Source of the DNA: Ginsengibacter sp963792025
Lineage (GTDB): Bacteria; Bacteroidota; Bacteroidia; Chitinophagales; Chitinophagaceae
DNA length: 64,000 nucleotides
Assembly (NCBI GenBank): GCA_963792025.1
Contig: CAWBUS010000010.1
Span: 57,186 to 121,185 of the forward strand
Direction of reading: 5' to 3'
How positions within the stretch are numbered: the stretch's first letter is position 1; each line of letters opens with the position of its first letter. The notes beneath the pieces are model-generated. The model was not told the origin of the DNA, did no database searches, and saw nothing but the letters and a program-made list of their open reading frames with translations. Position numbers and translations under genes: made by a program. Below, piece by piece: positions 16,459 to 27,000 of the stretch.

Positions 16459-17916
16459 TTATTCTTTCCTGCGTGATTGCCAAAGCTCGTACCTGATAAA
16501 TATTTGCAAGGAACTATTTTTTTCTTTACGCTGTATGCCACCCGGTAAGGTAAATTCTAAATATGGCTGCAATCCAAACGAATACCTGGCGCCCGCAGAA
16601 AATCGCTTCCGTTGATATTGCATTTCAAAAAGAGCCTGCATATAAGTTTTTGCAAAATTACTATCTGCCTTTTTTTGAGTTACCAAACCTGTACTTACTA
16701 TGGAATCTGTTTGAGAAATGGTATTTAGTATGTTCACATTCTCCTGGACTACGGCGCTGCTGAATTTATTCAATGTTATACCGATACCCGCAGATAAACC
16801 AGGTAAAACAAAATAATTAAAACTTAGGGGTAATTGGTGGTAAAAAGTCTTCTTAACACTTCGGCTGTCAGAAGTTACCGTTAAACCTGAAGAATCAGTT
16901 GTTTTCTTAAGATTGAATTCTATATCTCTTGTGTACTGCGGAGCTCCATATCTGAATTCTGATTGGATAAACCATTTTTTATCGCTATACAGACGCAGAT
17001 ATACCGAAGGAATATAATCAAGTAAGGAACTTTTTATGCCTAATGAATTATATGGAGTACTCTTTTGTCCGGCGATTGGTATTAATTGATGAAGCGCTAA
17101 ACCGGCGCCGAAGTAGATATGCTTTTGATTTAATGAATCAATTTGAGTTGGTCTTTTTGTAGCAATGGTATCTGTTTTATTTTTTTTCAACGAGTTAACC
17201 TTAACTATTGCTTTATCTGTAACATTAGCTGTATCAGCCTTAGATGAATCGGGTTGATGTATAGCGGTTCGATTTTTATTTCTATCAGCAAGACTATCGG
17301 TTTCTGCATTACCATTTGAGGTAGTCTTTAATTGTCCTTTTGTTTTTTTAACTACCCGATTGGATGGATGGCGTTTATTCGAATCGGTATAGTATGCTCG
17401 CTGCTTTGGTATTTTATTTCCCCTTTTTATGAAACTTTCGTTTTCAATTGTATTATCGCTGCTATCAGATAATTTCTTATTTAAATCTTTATTGTTATCA
17501 ACTGAACCGTCTTTTAAAAGAGTTGAGCCCGTTGTTCCTTTTTGTGATAAATTACTGCTGTCATTAGGTGAACTTTTAGCAACGTTTTTATCGTGGCGAA
17601 GGGGGACTGTATTAATAGTATCTTCTCTTTCTATCGACATTTTAGTAACGATACTATCATTTTTAATCTGCCGTTGTTTGCCTGTGTTATGAAACCATTT
17701 TGCAGGGTCGATAATAACCAGTGAAACGATAACAAGCAATAAAAGCAAAAACCCATAACCTGCACAGCCTTTAAGTACAGGAGGAAATATGGAACGATCT
17801 TTATCATCCTTATCCAGTCTTTGTTTCATGTCCTCCCACGCCAAATCCTCTGAAGGAAGCGACAAGTCGTCCAACCTGACTTTTATTTCGTCCTCGTATG
17901 GTAAGTTTTCATTCAT
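16459..17916 (-). CDS. Anti-sigma-like protein with C-terminal outer-membrane beta-barrel domain
   Basis: The first 45 residues are acidic and helical (D-L-A-W-E-D-M-K-Q-R-L), like the cytoplasmic heads of Bacteroidota anti-sigma proteins. One transmembrane segment follows (G-F-L-L-L-L-L-V-I-V-S-L-V-I-I-D, about 52-70). About 190 residues are low complexity, rich in Ser, Asn, Asp, Lys and Thr. The last 215 residues have alternating strands (I-Y-F-G-A-G-L-A-L, W-F-I-Q-S-E-F-R-Y-G, F-S-A-G-A-R-Y-S-F-G) as in PorT-type outer-membrane barrels. The start overlaps the sigma factor stop by 4 bases. The barrel, linker and inner-membrane anchor could span the envelope and pass a surface signal to the sigma factor. 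Confidence 0.75.
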   Translation of the reverse strand: MNENLPYEDEIKVRLDDLSLPSEDLAWEDMKQRLDKDDKDRSIFPPVLKGCAGYGFLLLLLVIVSLVIIDPAKWFHNTGKQRQIKNDSIVTKMSIEREDTINTVPLRHDKNVAKSSPNDSSNLSQKGTTGSTLLKDGSVDNNKDLNKKLSDSSDNTIENESFIKRGNKIPKQRAYYTDSNKRHPSNRVVKKTKGQLKTTSNGNAETDSLADRNKNRTAIHQPDSSKADTANVTDKAIVKVNSLKKNKTDTIATKRPTQIDSLNQKHIYFGAGLALHQLIPIAGQKSTPYNSLGIKSSLLDYIPSVYLRLYSDKKWFIQSEFRYGAPQYTRDIEFNLKKTTDSSGLTVTSDSRSVKKTFYHQLPLSFNYFVLPGLSAGIGITLNKFSSAVVQENVNILNTISQTDSIVSTGLVTQKKADSNFAKTYMQALFEMQYQRKRFSAGARYSFGLQPYLEFTLPGGIQRKEKNSSLQIFIRYELWQSRRKE

Positions 17917-18458
17917 TTATGATTCTCTTCTTTTATTATCGTTTGCAACTTTTTTCTTGCATCGCTTACATGCCATTTACTGGTTCCCTCACTTATGTTC
18001 AAAAGAGCTGCTATTTCTTTATGGCTGTATCCCTCCATTATAAATAAGTTAAAAACAGTTTGCGTAGCTGCGGGTAATTGTCTTATAATTTCAAGCAGCC
18101 TGGCTGCGCTGAGTTTTGAAATTACTTCCGGATCTGCAGATGCGTCTATGGCATCCGTTAGCTCTTGCGGCGCAACGTTTTTTTCTTTCGTCCCTGTAAG
18201 GTCAAGACAGCTATTTATAACGATGGTACGAATCCAGGTGTACAGGGATGCCTTTGCAGGATCGTATAGTTGTATATTTTTAAAAACTTTATAAAACCCG
18301 GTATTCAGCGCTTCCATAGCATCCATATCATTTTTAGTATAGCGAAGGCAAAGGTTCATCATGGCCTTGTAGAAGCTCCTGTATAGCTTCTCCTGGGCCA
18401 CCCGGCTGCCCTCTCTGCAACCGGCTAACAGATATGTTTGTTGTTCTTCGCTTATCAA
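17913..18458 (-). CDS. ECF-type RNA polymerase sigma factor
   Basis: A 181-residue sigma-70 family protein with only regions 2 and 4. Region 2 is seen around A-Q-E-K-L-Y-R-S-F-Y-K-A-M-M and K-V-F-K-N-I-Q-L-Y-D-P-A-K-A-S-L, ending in Y-T-W-I-R-T-I-V-I-N. Region 4, with its helix-turn-helix, is Q-L-P-A-A-T-Q-T-V-F-N-L-F-I-M-E-G-Y-S-H-K-E-I-A, followed by L-N-I-S-E-G-T-S-K-W-H-V. It directs RNA polymerase to a small regulon on an envelope signal. The overlapping downstream gene encodes its probable regulator. The lipoprotein gene upstream ends 68 bases before it on the same strand. Confidence 0.93.
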   Translation of the reverse strand: MISEEQQTYLLAGCREGSRVAQEKLYRSFYKAMMNLCLRYTKNDMDAMEALNTGFYKVFKNIQLYDPAKASLYTWIRTIVINSCLDLTGTKEKNVAPQELTDAIDASADPEVISKLSAARLLEIIRQLPAATQTVFNLFIMEGYSHKEIAALLNISEGTSKWHVSDARKKLQTIIKEENHK

Positions 18459-18526
18459 AAAAGATTTTTCTTTACATACTCCAAACCTAAAATTATAGCG
18501 CTGAATTTAATAACTAATTTTATTAC

Positions 18527-20296
18527 CTACTGAATACGAAATGAACAATCAATTGTATGAAGTACCGCCAACGAATCTTTAAAGCTGCCGGAAAAACTTC
18601 CTTCGTAAAATTCGCCAACAAATTGCGGAAAGCTCGTAACAGTTGTATTGAAAGGCGATACTAATGATACATTTCGATACTTATTTACCGACAAAGAACT
18701 GATAGGATAGATTCCCGGAACGGGGTTCCCGGAAAAATTAAAATTAATAATCACATCAGCCGAATGTTCACCATAAAGAAACGTATTGGTTAGAGACGAA
18801 ATAGAATCGACACTGCTATGTGCAATGAAAGCACTATCCGGCGGAGTCGCAATCGAGTAATTAACGCCATCAAGTTTATAATTCACAAACATCGCCGTAG
18901 AAGTGCCACAGGCAATAATGTTACCGGCATCGGTTACCTGTCCGGTTATAGGAACAGTAACCGGCTGGCCTTGTTCCTGGGCATTTTCATCTACACCCAT
19001 AATTTCGCAAGTTGTTGAAATGCCCGAGCAATTAATTATGCTTATTGAAAAATCTCCTGTTGTATTTACACTTGTGTTGTAAACGAAGTTGTTAAAATAT
19101 ATCGTTGCATAACCACTATTTACGGCAGTATTGCTGCAGGATAGCAATTTCCCTTTTATTGTAATAAGGGAAGTTACAGAGTTGGGAATTACTATAGTTC
19201 CCAAATCAGTATTCGCCGCGAATGGTCCGATATTTTTGGAATAGACCACATTGTCACATTGCCCATATTCATATACATCGAGGACAAGATTTATGTTAGC
19301 CGGAATCAATCCGCTTACCTGGCCCAAAGTATCTGTAAAGCCGTGTGCATAACCAACTGCGGAATCACTGCCGGCAGGCTTTATAATAATGTAAGTATTT
19401 GTTAATGGCAAACCATCTGAAGTTTTAAAAGTTGCTGAAAAACTTATTGCAGGTAAAGGATAATCACAATTCCAGTAGCAAAAATGTTTTACGGTTCCCA
19501 CATAATTACTGCCGTTTTTTTGGGCTGTTCCCTGTTCCTTCCAGATACCAGTTTGTTCATCTAGGTACCAAAGGCTTATTGATGCCGGCGCTGATGATGA
19601 AATTGAAGTTGGTATCGGTACAGTAAGCGCAGCCGTACTGTTGGCAGCTACCTGCAATTTTTCGGCGGCAGGAGATTCAAGATCAACTGCCAGCATTCCG
19701 AAAGAGGAAAGCACTACCCTTTTATTATTTTTATCATCAGCCATAAATGAGCCTGGAATTATTTGACCGATGTCGTTCAATGCGGGATCAATATAAGATG
19801 CAAATACATAAACTATTCCCGGGTAAGCTATCCCGTTAGCATCAACCACACCATTCGCTGCCAGAGATACTTTACTGCCATTAATTAATGTAACATTCCC
19901 ACCTGTCGATGCATCTATAGTTCCCGCCAAAACTTTTTTAATAAGCTTAATAACCACCTGGTTTACTCCTGAGGTGGCGCGGAACGTCCTGTAAGCTGTA
20001 AAATATCCTGGTTGCTGCGCAGTAACCACGGATGCGTTTTTATCAAGAGGCGCATCAACAATACGGAAATATCCATGGGAATTGGTTGTAACAGTTTTTG
20101 CTCCTACGGTAACCACTACGCCTTCAGCGGGTTGATCATTTTCATCTACTATATTTCCCTGGAGCGTGGCGCTTATGGGAGAAGATTGATTGTTTCCCTG
20201 TCCTGGAAATGCGTTTTCCCCGCTTAGTTCTTTCCGGCATTGCATTGAGATCAATGCTATTATAATAATGATGTGTACATAATAAATTCGTTTCAT
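18527..20296 (-). CDS. Lipoprotein with carboxypeptidase-regulatory-like domain
   Basis: The signal ends in a lipobox, I-S-M-Q-C near residue 20. Residues 45-115 form a carboxypeptidase-regulatory-like beta-sandwich (G-N-I-V-D-E-N-D-Q-P-A-E-G-V-V-V-T-V-G). A second beta-rich region with T-G-G-N-V-T-L-I-N-G-S-K-V and W-Y-L-D-E-Q-T-G-I-W-K-E-Q-G follows, then further Ig-like modules, among them S-F-S-A-T-F-K-T-S-D-G-L-P-L. The overall form (589 residues, no enzyme motif) suggests a surface or periplasmic adhesion or scaffold protein. It lies directly upstream of the sigma factor gene and may be the sensor or a target of that system. Confidence 0.75.
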   Translation of the reverse strand: MKRIYYVHIIIIIALISMQCRKELSGENAFPGQGNNQSSPISATLQGNIVDENDQPAEGVVVTVGAKTVTTNSHGYFRIVDAPLDKNASVVTAQQPGYFTAYRTFRATSGVNQVVIKLIKKVLAGTIDASTGGNVTLINGSKVSLAANGVVDANGIAYPGIVYVFASYIDPALNDIGQIIPGSFMADDKNNKRVVLSSFGMLAVDLESPAAEKLQVAANSTAALTVPIPTSISSSAPASISLWYLDEQTGIWKEQGTAQKNGSNYVGTVKHFCYWNCDYPLPAISFSATFKTSDGLPLTNTYIIIKPAGSDSAVGYAHGFTDTLGQVSGLIPANINLVLDVYEYGQCDNVVYSKNIGPFAANTDLGTIVIPNSVTSLITIKGKLLSCSNTAVNSGYATIYFNNFVYNTSVNTTGDFSISIINCSGISTTCEIMGVDENAQEQGQPVTVPITGQVTDAGNIIACGTSTAMFVNYKLDGVNYSIATPPDSAFIAHSSVDSISSLTNTFLYGEHSADVIINFNFSGNPVPGIYPISSLSVNKYRNVSLVSPFNTTVTSFPQFVGEFYEGSFSGSFKDSLAVLHTIDCSFRIQ

Positions 20297-20478
20297 AAAA
20301 TGTTGTTTTAATCATGTACTGGTGTTTATTTGAAAAGGTTGGGTAGAAAACAAAGAATTGAAAATCCTGCAAAAAATTAATTGGAAACCATAGTCAAAAA
20401 GATGAATGACAGGAAATTGTTATCACGTTCTAAGTCCGAAACATAATATTTATATTACACCTTCATAAAACCAATTGC

Positions 20479-20745
20479 ATGAAAAAAATATCCTTACTCT
20501 GTCTCTATTCTTTAACCATTTGTTTTTTATATGCGCAAGATGGTGGCAATGATTCCTCCTCATATAACCCGCTCGATTTTTATTCGCAGGCATTTAATCC
20601 AACTGCGGGTAACCCTTACCGTTCGGCTAACGGAACACCCGGGCCGATGTATTGGCAGAACAGCGCCAGTTACCTGATACATGCTACCTTAAGTGAAAGA
20701 GATACTTCTGTTACAGGCGATGTCAACAATTACTTACACGAATAA
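20479..20745 (+). CDS. M1 family metallopeptidase, N-terminal fragment (frameshifted)
   Basis: This frame encodes a signal peptide (MKKISLLCLYSLTICFLYAQ) and the first 68 residues or so of an M1-type aminopeptidase (Y-W-Q-N-S-A-S-Y-L-I-H-A-T-L). It loses its frame after T-S-V-T-G-D-V. The following frame resumes with T-I-T-Y-T-N-N-S-P-D at the same bases. One surplus base in the GTCAACAATT run around 20722-20727 explains the break. Confidence 0.75.
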   Translation: MKKISLLCLYSLTICFLYAQDGGNDSSSYNPLDFYSQAFNPTAGNPYRSANGTPGPMYWQNSASYLIHATLSERDTSVTGDVNNYLHE

Positions 20746-22456
20746 TAGCCCGGATAAATTAGATTTTGTTTGGCTTCAACTCGATCAAAACCTATTTGAT
20801 CCTGCATCGAGAGGTTCAGCCGCCACACCTATTACGGGTGACAGGTTTGATGTGCAGGGCTTTGACCGCGGTGGGTATCACATTACCGGTGTAACCGTAA
20901 GCACGCATGGCGAAACATATACTGTGCAGCCCGTTATTTCAGATACAAGAATGCAACTACGCTTAAAAACCCCCATGATGGCAAACGGCGATTCCATTTC
21001 TATAAAGGTGAATTATAACTTTGCAATTCCCATTCATGGCGCCGACCGCATGGGGCGGCTATATACCGATAAAGGCGTTGTTTACGAAATAGCACAATGG
21101 TATCCACGCATGTGTGTGTATGATGATGTGGAGGGATGGAACACATTGCCTTATATGGGTCTTGGCGAGTTTTATTGTGAGTATGGCAATTTCGATTATT
21201 ATATTACGGCGCCTGCCGAAATGATCGTGTATGGTTCTGGCGATCTGCAAAATCCATCCGAGGTTTTAACAGCAGAAGAAATACAAAGGCTTTCCGTCGC
21301 TTCCAACAGTGATAAAACAGTTACTATAATAAAAGCGAATGAAATAGGCAAAGCAAAAATGCGCCCGACAACTACAGGCGATCTTACCTGGCATTTTAAA
21401 ATGAATAATTCAAGAGATGTAGCATGGACCGCTTCAAAAGCGCTTGTTTGGGATGCGGCCAGGATAAACCTTCCCTCGGGCAGAAAGGCCATTGCCATGT
21501 CAGCGTATCCACCGGAAAGTATAGGTGAGAAAGCCTATTCAAGAGCTACTGAATATTTAAAAAACAGTATTGAAATCTATTCGCAGCATTTCTTTGAATA
21601 TCCCTGGAACAGTGCGGTTAACATCGGCGCATCGGTAACTGGCATGGAATACCCCGGCATTATTTTTTGCGATTACAAAGAAACGAAAGCTGCTTTATGG
21701 TTTTTGATTGCACACGAAATCGGGCACAACTGGTACCCAATGATTGTAGGTTCCAATGAAAGGAAATATATGTGGCAGGATGAAGGATTCAATACATACA
21801 TCAATTATTATGCAACCGGCATTTTCAATAAAGGCGAATACGCCAAAGACCCGGCTTTATATAATAAAGATTTCTTTGGATACCTGGAAACAGATTCACT
21901 TACCCATCTCCGTTATCCTTTAATAGTAGTACCTGAAGCAATGGATATGGACGAGTTTTTTATTTATTACGGCAAAACGGCTTATGGCCTCAACCTGCTT
22001 CGCAATGTGGTAGTAGGCAAAGAAAGATTTGATTATGCATTTAGAAAGTATACGGAAACATGGTCTTACAAACATCCCACGCCGTACGACTTTTTTAATT
22101 ACATTAACAATGCTGCCGGTGAAGATTTAAACTGGTTCTGGAAAGAGTGGTTCTTCACCACATGGACGCTGGACCAGGCAGTAACCGGGCTGAAATATGT
22201 TGACGATGATCCCGCTAAAGGAGCCCTTATAACTATAGAAAACAAGAACAAAATGATTATGCCTGCGATAATAAAAGTTGTTCAAAGGAATGGCCAGTCA
22301 GGCAATATTAATCTACCGGTGGAAGTATGGCAGCGTGGAGCAACCTGGACTTTCAAATATGCTTCCACTTCAAAAATCGATAAAGTAATTCTTGATCCTG
22401 AGAATGTGCTGCCAGATGTGGACCGAAGCAATAATGAATGGAGCGGAGGCAAGTAA
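20693..22456 (+). CDS. M1 family metallopeptidase, main part including catalytic domain
   Basis: The zinc-binding motif H-E-I-G-H-N is followed after 18 residues by the third ligand Glu (W-Q-D-E-G-F), the M1 (gluzincin) signature. The exopeptidase-type substrate motif appears as G-A-S-V-T-G-M-E-Y-P-G, a variant of GAMEN. N- and C-terminal beta-domains are as in the family. The ATG at 20693 is not the true start: its first ten codons are out-of-frame reading, and the real N-terminus with signal peptide is in the frame at 20479. Restored, the protein has about 658 residues and is exported. It probably degrades peptides in the periplasm or outside. Confidence 0.85.
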   Translation: MKEILLLQAMSTITYTNNSPDKLDFVWLQLDQNLFDPASRGSAATPITGDRFDVQGFDRGGYHITGVTVSTHGETYTVQPVISDTRMQLRLKTPMMANGDSISIKVNYNFAIPIHGADRMGRLYTDKGVVYEIAQWYPRMCVYDDVEGWNTLPYMGLGEFYCEYGNFDYYITAPAEMIVYGSGDLQNPSEVLTAEEIQRLSVASNSDKTVTIIKANEIGKAKMRPTTTGDLTWHFKMNNSRDVAWTASKALVWDAARINLPSGRKAIAMSAYPPESIGEKAYSRATEYLKNSIEIYSQHFFEYPWNSAVNIGASVTGMEYPGIIFCDYKETKAALWFLIAHEIGHNWYPMIVGSNERKYMWQDEGFNTYINYYATGIFNKGEYAKDPALYNKDFFGYLETDSLTHLRYPLIVVPEAMDMDEFFIYYGKTAYGLNLLRNVVVGKERFDYAFRKYTETWSYKHPTPYDFFNYINNAAGEDLNWFWKEWFFTTWTLDQAVTGLKYVDDDPAKGALITIENKNKMIMPAIIKVVQRNGQSGNINLPVEVWQRGATWTFKYASTSKIDKVILDPENVLPDVDRSNNEWSGGK

Positions 22457-22480
22457 TAAATAATTCTACCGGGTAAAGAA

Positions 22481-23773
22481 TTATTTCTTCGAAGCAATTT
22501 CTTCTATTGCCTTTACTAATTTATCCAAATCCTGCAAACGGGTATACACATGCGGCGTTACACGAACGCAACTAACATTTTCCCAAACAATGCCCACTGT
22601 ATGAATTTTATAATTATTGAAAAAGGCGCTGTCCAATTCACCGGGTGTCATACCATCGATACTAACGCCGCAAATAGCACACGAATATTTTGATTGCAAC
22701 GAGGTATGCAGTTTTACTTTGGGAATATCCTTTACTTTTTCTGCCCAGTAATTTTTTAAATACCTGATGCGTTCTTCCTTTCTTTTATTACCAATGGCAG
22801 TTTGAAAATTGATAGCTTCACCTATTGCCTGCTCAATTGGGAAACTGCGTGTACCAAGCGTTTCAAACTTTCGTATATCGCCACTCTTAGGATGATCGTT
22901 ACAAACCAACGGGTATATTTTTTCAATCTTATCTTTTTTAATAAACATCATGCCGCTGCCAATAGGTGCACTTAAAAATTTATGCAGTGATGTGCCGAAG
23001 TAATCGCAATCAAGATCCGGAATAGTAAAATCCAGTAAAGCAAATGAATGTGCGCCATCACACACAACTTCTATACCATGACGATGTGCCATATCGCAAA
23101 TTTTCCGCACGGGCATAATCTGCCCCACCCAATTGATGATATGCGTTACGTGAATAATTTTTGTCTTTGGGGTAATTGCATTTTCATAAGCGCCTACAAT
23201 GGTTTCATCATTTTCAATGGGGAAATCAAAACTTAATTGTTTGTAAACAATTCCTTCCCTTAGTGCCCGCTGTTTCCATGCATTGATCATGTTGGGATAA
23301 TCCTGTTTGGTACCGATAACTTCATCGCCTGGCTTTAAATCCAACCCATAAATTACCGTATTCAGTGCCTCAGTTGCATTCCTGTTGATTGCTATTTCTT
23401 CTCTATCGCATCCGGCAAGGTTGGCGAGGTTTTCACGCAATGGTTCCCGTCCCTGGTCGAGAATGCGCCACATATAATAAGATGGCGCTTCGTTAGAAAA
23501 CTTATTGTATCGATCCAATGCCTGTTGAACAATCAGGGGAGAAGGACTTACACCGCCATTATTTAAGTTGATGATATTCGGACTAACCGTAAATGCCTGC
23601 TGAATCGTACTCCAGTAATCTTCGTCCGGAGCTACATCAGTTGGAAGGAGGTTGATTACTTTTTTATTAGCTGATTGAATGGTTTCAGCATGTACCTGGT
23701 TGAATAAACTATTGGCAGAAAAAGCTCCTGCCATTAATGCCATTTGCTGGATAAATCTTTTGCGGTTTGTCAT
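22481..23773 (-). CDS. Class V aminotransferase-fold PLP enzyme (isopenicillin N epimerase-like)
   Basis: Fold-type I PLP enzyme. Seen are N-L-N-N-G-G-V-S-P-S, the substrate loop; N-R-N-A-T-E-A-L-N, a phosphate-binding loop; V-C-D-G-A-H-S with the Asp that contacts the pyridine nitrogen; and G-T-S-L-H-K-F-L with the Schiff-base Lys near residue 260. The N-terminus (RKRFIQQMALMAGAFSANSL) looks like an export signal, as in many related Bacteroidota proteins. The reaction may be transamination, desulfuration or epimerisation, which the sequence does not settle. The gene is convergent with the M1 peptidase. Confidence 0.85.
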   Translation of the reverse strand: MTNRKRFIQQMALMAGAFSANSLFNQVHAETIQSANKKVINLLPTDVAPDEDYWSTIQQAFTVSPNIINLNNGGVSPSPLIVQQALDRYNKFSNEAPSYYMWRILDQGREPLRENLANLAGCDREEIAINRNATEALNTVIYGLDLKPGDEVIGTKQDYPNMINAWKQRALREGIVYKQLSFDFPIENDETIVGAYENAITPKTKIIHVTHIINWVGQIMPVRKICDMAHRHGIEVVCDGAHSFALLDFTIPDLDCDYFGTSLHKFLSAPIGSGMMFIKKDKIEKIYPLVCNDHPKSGDIRKFETLGTRSFPIEQAIGEAINFQTAIGNKRKEERIRYLKNYWAEKVKDIPKVKLHTSLQSKYSCAICGVSIDGMTPGELDSAFFNNYKIHTVGIVWENVSCVRVTPHVYTRLQDLDKLVKAIEEIASKK

Positions 23774-24028
23774 GGAGAATAATTGAGTAAGAAAGGTAAA
23801 TAAATTGTACGAATCAAAAAGCGGCAGCAGCCTATGGAAGTTAATTGTTATGCAATCGCATTGCGGAAGGCATCTTATTAATAGACCCGCAAAATTAATT
23901 CCTAAACAGGATTCAATTTATTTAAAATAAAATATAATAATATGCTGAAAAAACCCGTTCAATAAAATTATTTATTACCTTAAATTTTCAAATAACCGAA
24001 ACTACTTCACTTTAACGCTCCCGTTAAT

Positions 24029-27000
24029 ATGAGAAAATCTATCTTAATCATCTTCTTTCTATTTACCAGTTTACTTAGGCTACAAGCGCAAAGAGAATTA
24101 CAAAACCCTTTGATCGACAGCAAAGAAATAATTGCAAAGGGCATTGCCCTTCACGATAAAGGCAAATACAAAGAAGCCCTTGCAGAATATTTAAAAGTGC
24201 CTCGCAGCGATACCAGTTATGCAGATGTTCTTCATGAAATTATATTGAGTTATTACAAGGACAGTAATTTTGTAGAAGCTGAAAAATATGGAAACATTGC
24301 CTTATCAATGTATCCATACCGAAATATTGAATGGTACAACCTGCTGGCTGATCTTTATGATGACACACAAAGAAGTGATCTTGCACTAAAAGCTTACGAT
24401 ACAACAATCGCCCAGAATCCCTACAGTTACACAACGTATTTTAATAAAGGCATCACGCTTGTGAGACAATTGAAATACGATGAAGCCACTGTTAATTTTC
24501 AGAAATGTGTCATGCTCGATCCGTATTATGCTTCCGCACATTACTTCTTAGGGCAGTTGGCTCTCTTAAAAGGCAACCTCGTACAGGCTATGATGAGTTT
24601 TACCACAAGCCTGGTTGTAGCCCCGGAAAACCGTTATGCCAATAATACGATCAGTTTATTGAATTCTATTGCTGAAATAAATACCACCATAACTGAGGAT
24701 CTTCAAAAATATAAGCCCGGTAAAGAAGATAATTTTGAAGATGTACAAGATATAATAACGAGCAAAGCGGCCCTGGATAAGAGTTATAAACTTAAGGCAA
24801 GCCTGGAAGATCCCATAGTTCGCCAGTTGCAGGTAGTTATTGAGAAGCTCGAATACAACGCAAATGACAAGGGTTTCTGGATGCAATATTATGTGCCGCT
24901 GTTTAAAACTATCTGGAATAATAACCAGTTTGAACCGATGGTATTTTACGCTTTCAGCGGACTCGACATAAAAAATATTAAAGAATATAATCAAAAAGAA
25001 AAGAAAAAGATTGAAGCCTTCAGTACAGCCGCAGTTGAATATCTCAGCGCGATTAGGGAAAGCCAGGAACTGATAGTAAGTAAAAGACCTAATGCACCGC
25101 AAAGATTGTATGTGAAAGATTACATAGTGAATGGCAAAGGGGCTTATGCAAAAAATGCGAAGAATGAAGAAGTTTTGGCCGGCCCATGGGAATTTTATTA
25201 TTCTACAGGGCGTTTAAAATCAAAAGGCACTTTTGATAATGATGGCAAGCGAAACGGCGAATGGAATTATTATTATGAAGATGGAGGTCTCAAAGAAACT
25301 ACAAATTACTCGGCTGACCTTGGTGATGGGAAAAGCCTGGTATGGCATAGCAACGGGCTTCTTTATTCCGAAACAACTTATAAAGACGACAAGACCGAAG
25401 GCATAGAAAACATCTATTTTTTTAATGGAAGGATCCGTTCAGTTATCAATTATAAAGCCGGGAAAAAAGAAGGTCTTGCAAAATATTATAGTAGTAATGG
25501 CTACTTATCAACTGTTGATCATTACAGCAACGACAAGCAGGAAGGCGGGGAAACAGTATATTATCCCAATGGTAAAACTGAATCTGTTGTAAATTATGTA
25601 AACGATTTACCAGACGGGCCGTACAAAGAATATTTTGATAATGGTAAATTGGAAACAGAAGGCAATTACGTTGACGGTAAAAAATCCGGCGTATGGAACA
25701 CTTTCTTAATTGATGGAAAGCCCGACAGAGTTGAGAATTATGTTAAGGGAGAGCCTGAAGGAGAAAATATTTCTTACTATCCCAATGGCAAAATGAAGTC
25801 GCGGCATTTTTTCAAAAAAGGCTCGTTAGATGGAAAGAGTGAAGATTTTGACGATGACGGCATCTTATATAGTGAAACAATTTTCGAAAGAGGACATTTA
25901 AGAGATGTGAAGTTCTACGATAAAAAGGGAACACTCATCAGTAATAACAACAGTCGCAACGGCGGCGATGCGGTTTCCTTTTACAATCCCGATGGAATAA
26001 AAGTGAACCAGGGTTACTACACCAAAGATGGATTGGCCGATGGAAAGTTTACTTATTATTTTAAGAATGGGCAGGTATCTGCGGAATGTTTTTATAAAAA
26101 TGATTTGCTCGAAGGCAAAAAAACATGGTACTATTCCAACAATAAAATAAGCGAAGAAGGAAGTTACAAAAACGGTAAGGCTAACGGTTATTTTATTAAT
26201 TACTATATTAATGGACAAGTATCGGATGAAGGATGGTATGTAGATGATCAACGCCAGGGAACGTTTATTAACTACGACCTGCTGGGAAATATTACCGGTA
26301 AAATCTATTACCTGAACGACAATGTGTATGGAATATCAGAATATTACAGGCCAGGTGGCAAGCCCGATAATGATGAGTATTATGATAATGGCTGGTTTAA
26401 TAAAATTATAGAGTTTGACAGCACAGGTAAACAAATGATTACTTCTGAATTGAGTAAGGGCGACGGCAAAGTACATTTTAATCACATGAACGGTACTGGT
26501 TTTTTTGAAAGCAATTATAAATTCTACAAGTTAAATGGGAGCTACACAGTAACCAATGGAGATGGCAGTAAAGCCAGCCTCACGTATTATAAAGATGCTA
26601 AAGCTGATAGCGTCTATACCGCCTGGTACCCTAATGGCAAGATACGAATGCAGGGAAAGTATAACAACGGTGATAGAACAGGTGCATGGAAATATTATTA
26701 CTTTAATGGCAAACCTTACGAAACAGAACATTATACAAATGACAAGCTTGACGGTTACGATACATTATACAATGAGTTCGGCAACATAGACAAAATATAC
26801 AATTTCAAAAATGGGTTGAGCAATGGCGAAACCAGATATTTCGGGGAAAACGGTGAGGTTATGTTGGTTTTTTATTATAAAGATGATAACATAAAGGGAT
26901 ATAGTTATGAGGATAAAAACGGAAAGCTATTGCCAATGATCCCAATCGAAAAAGGTTCGGGTACTGTTGATAGTTATTATAAGAATGGAGTAAAAAGTGC

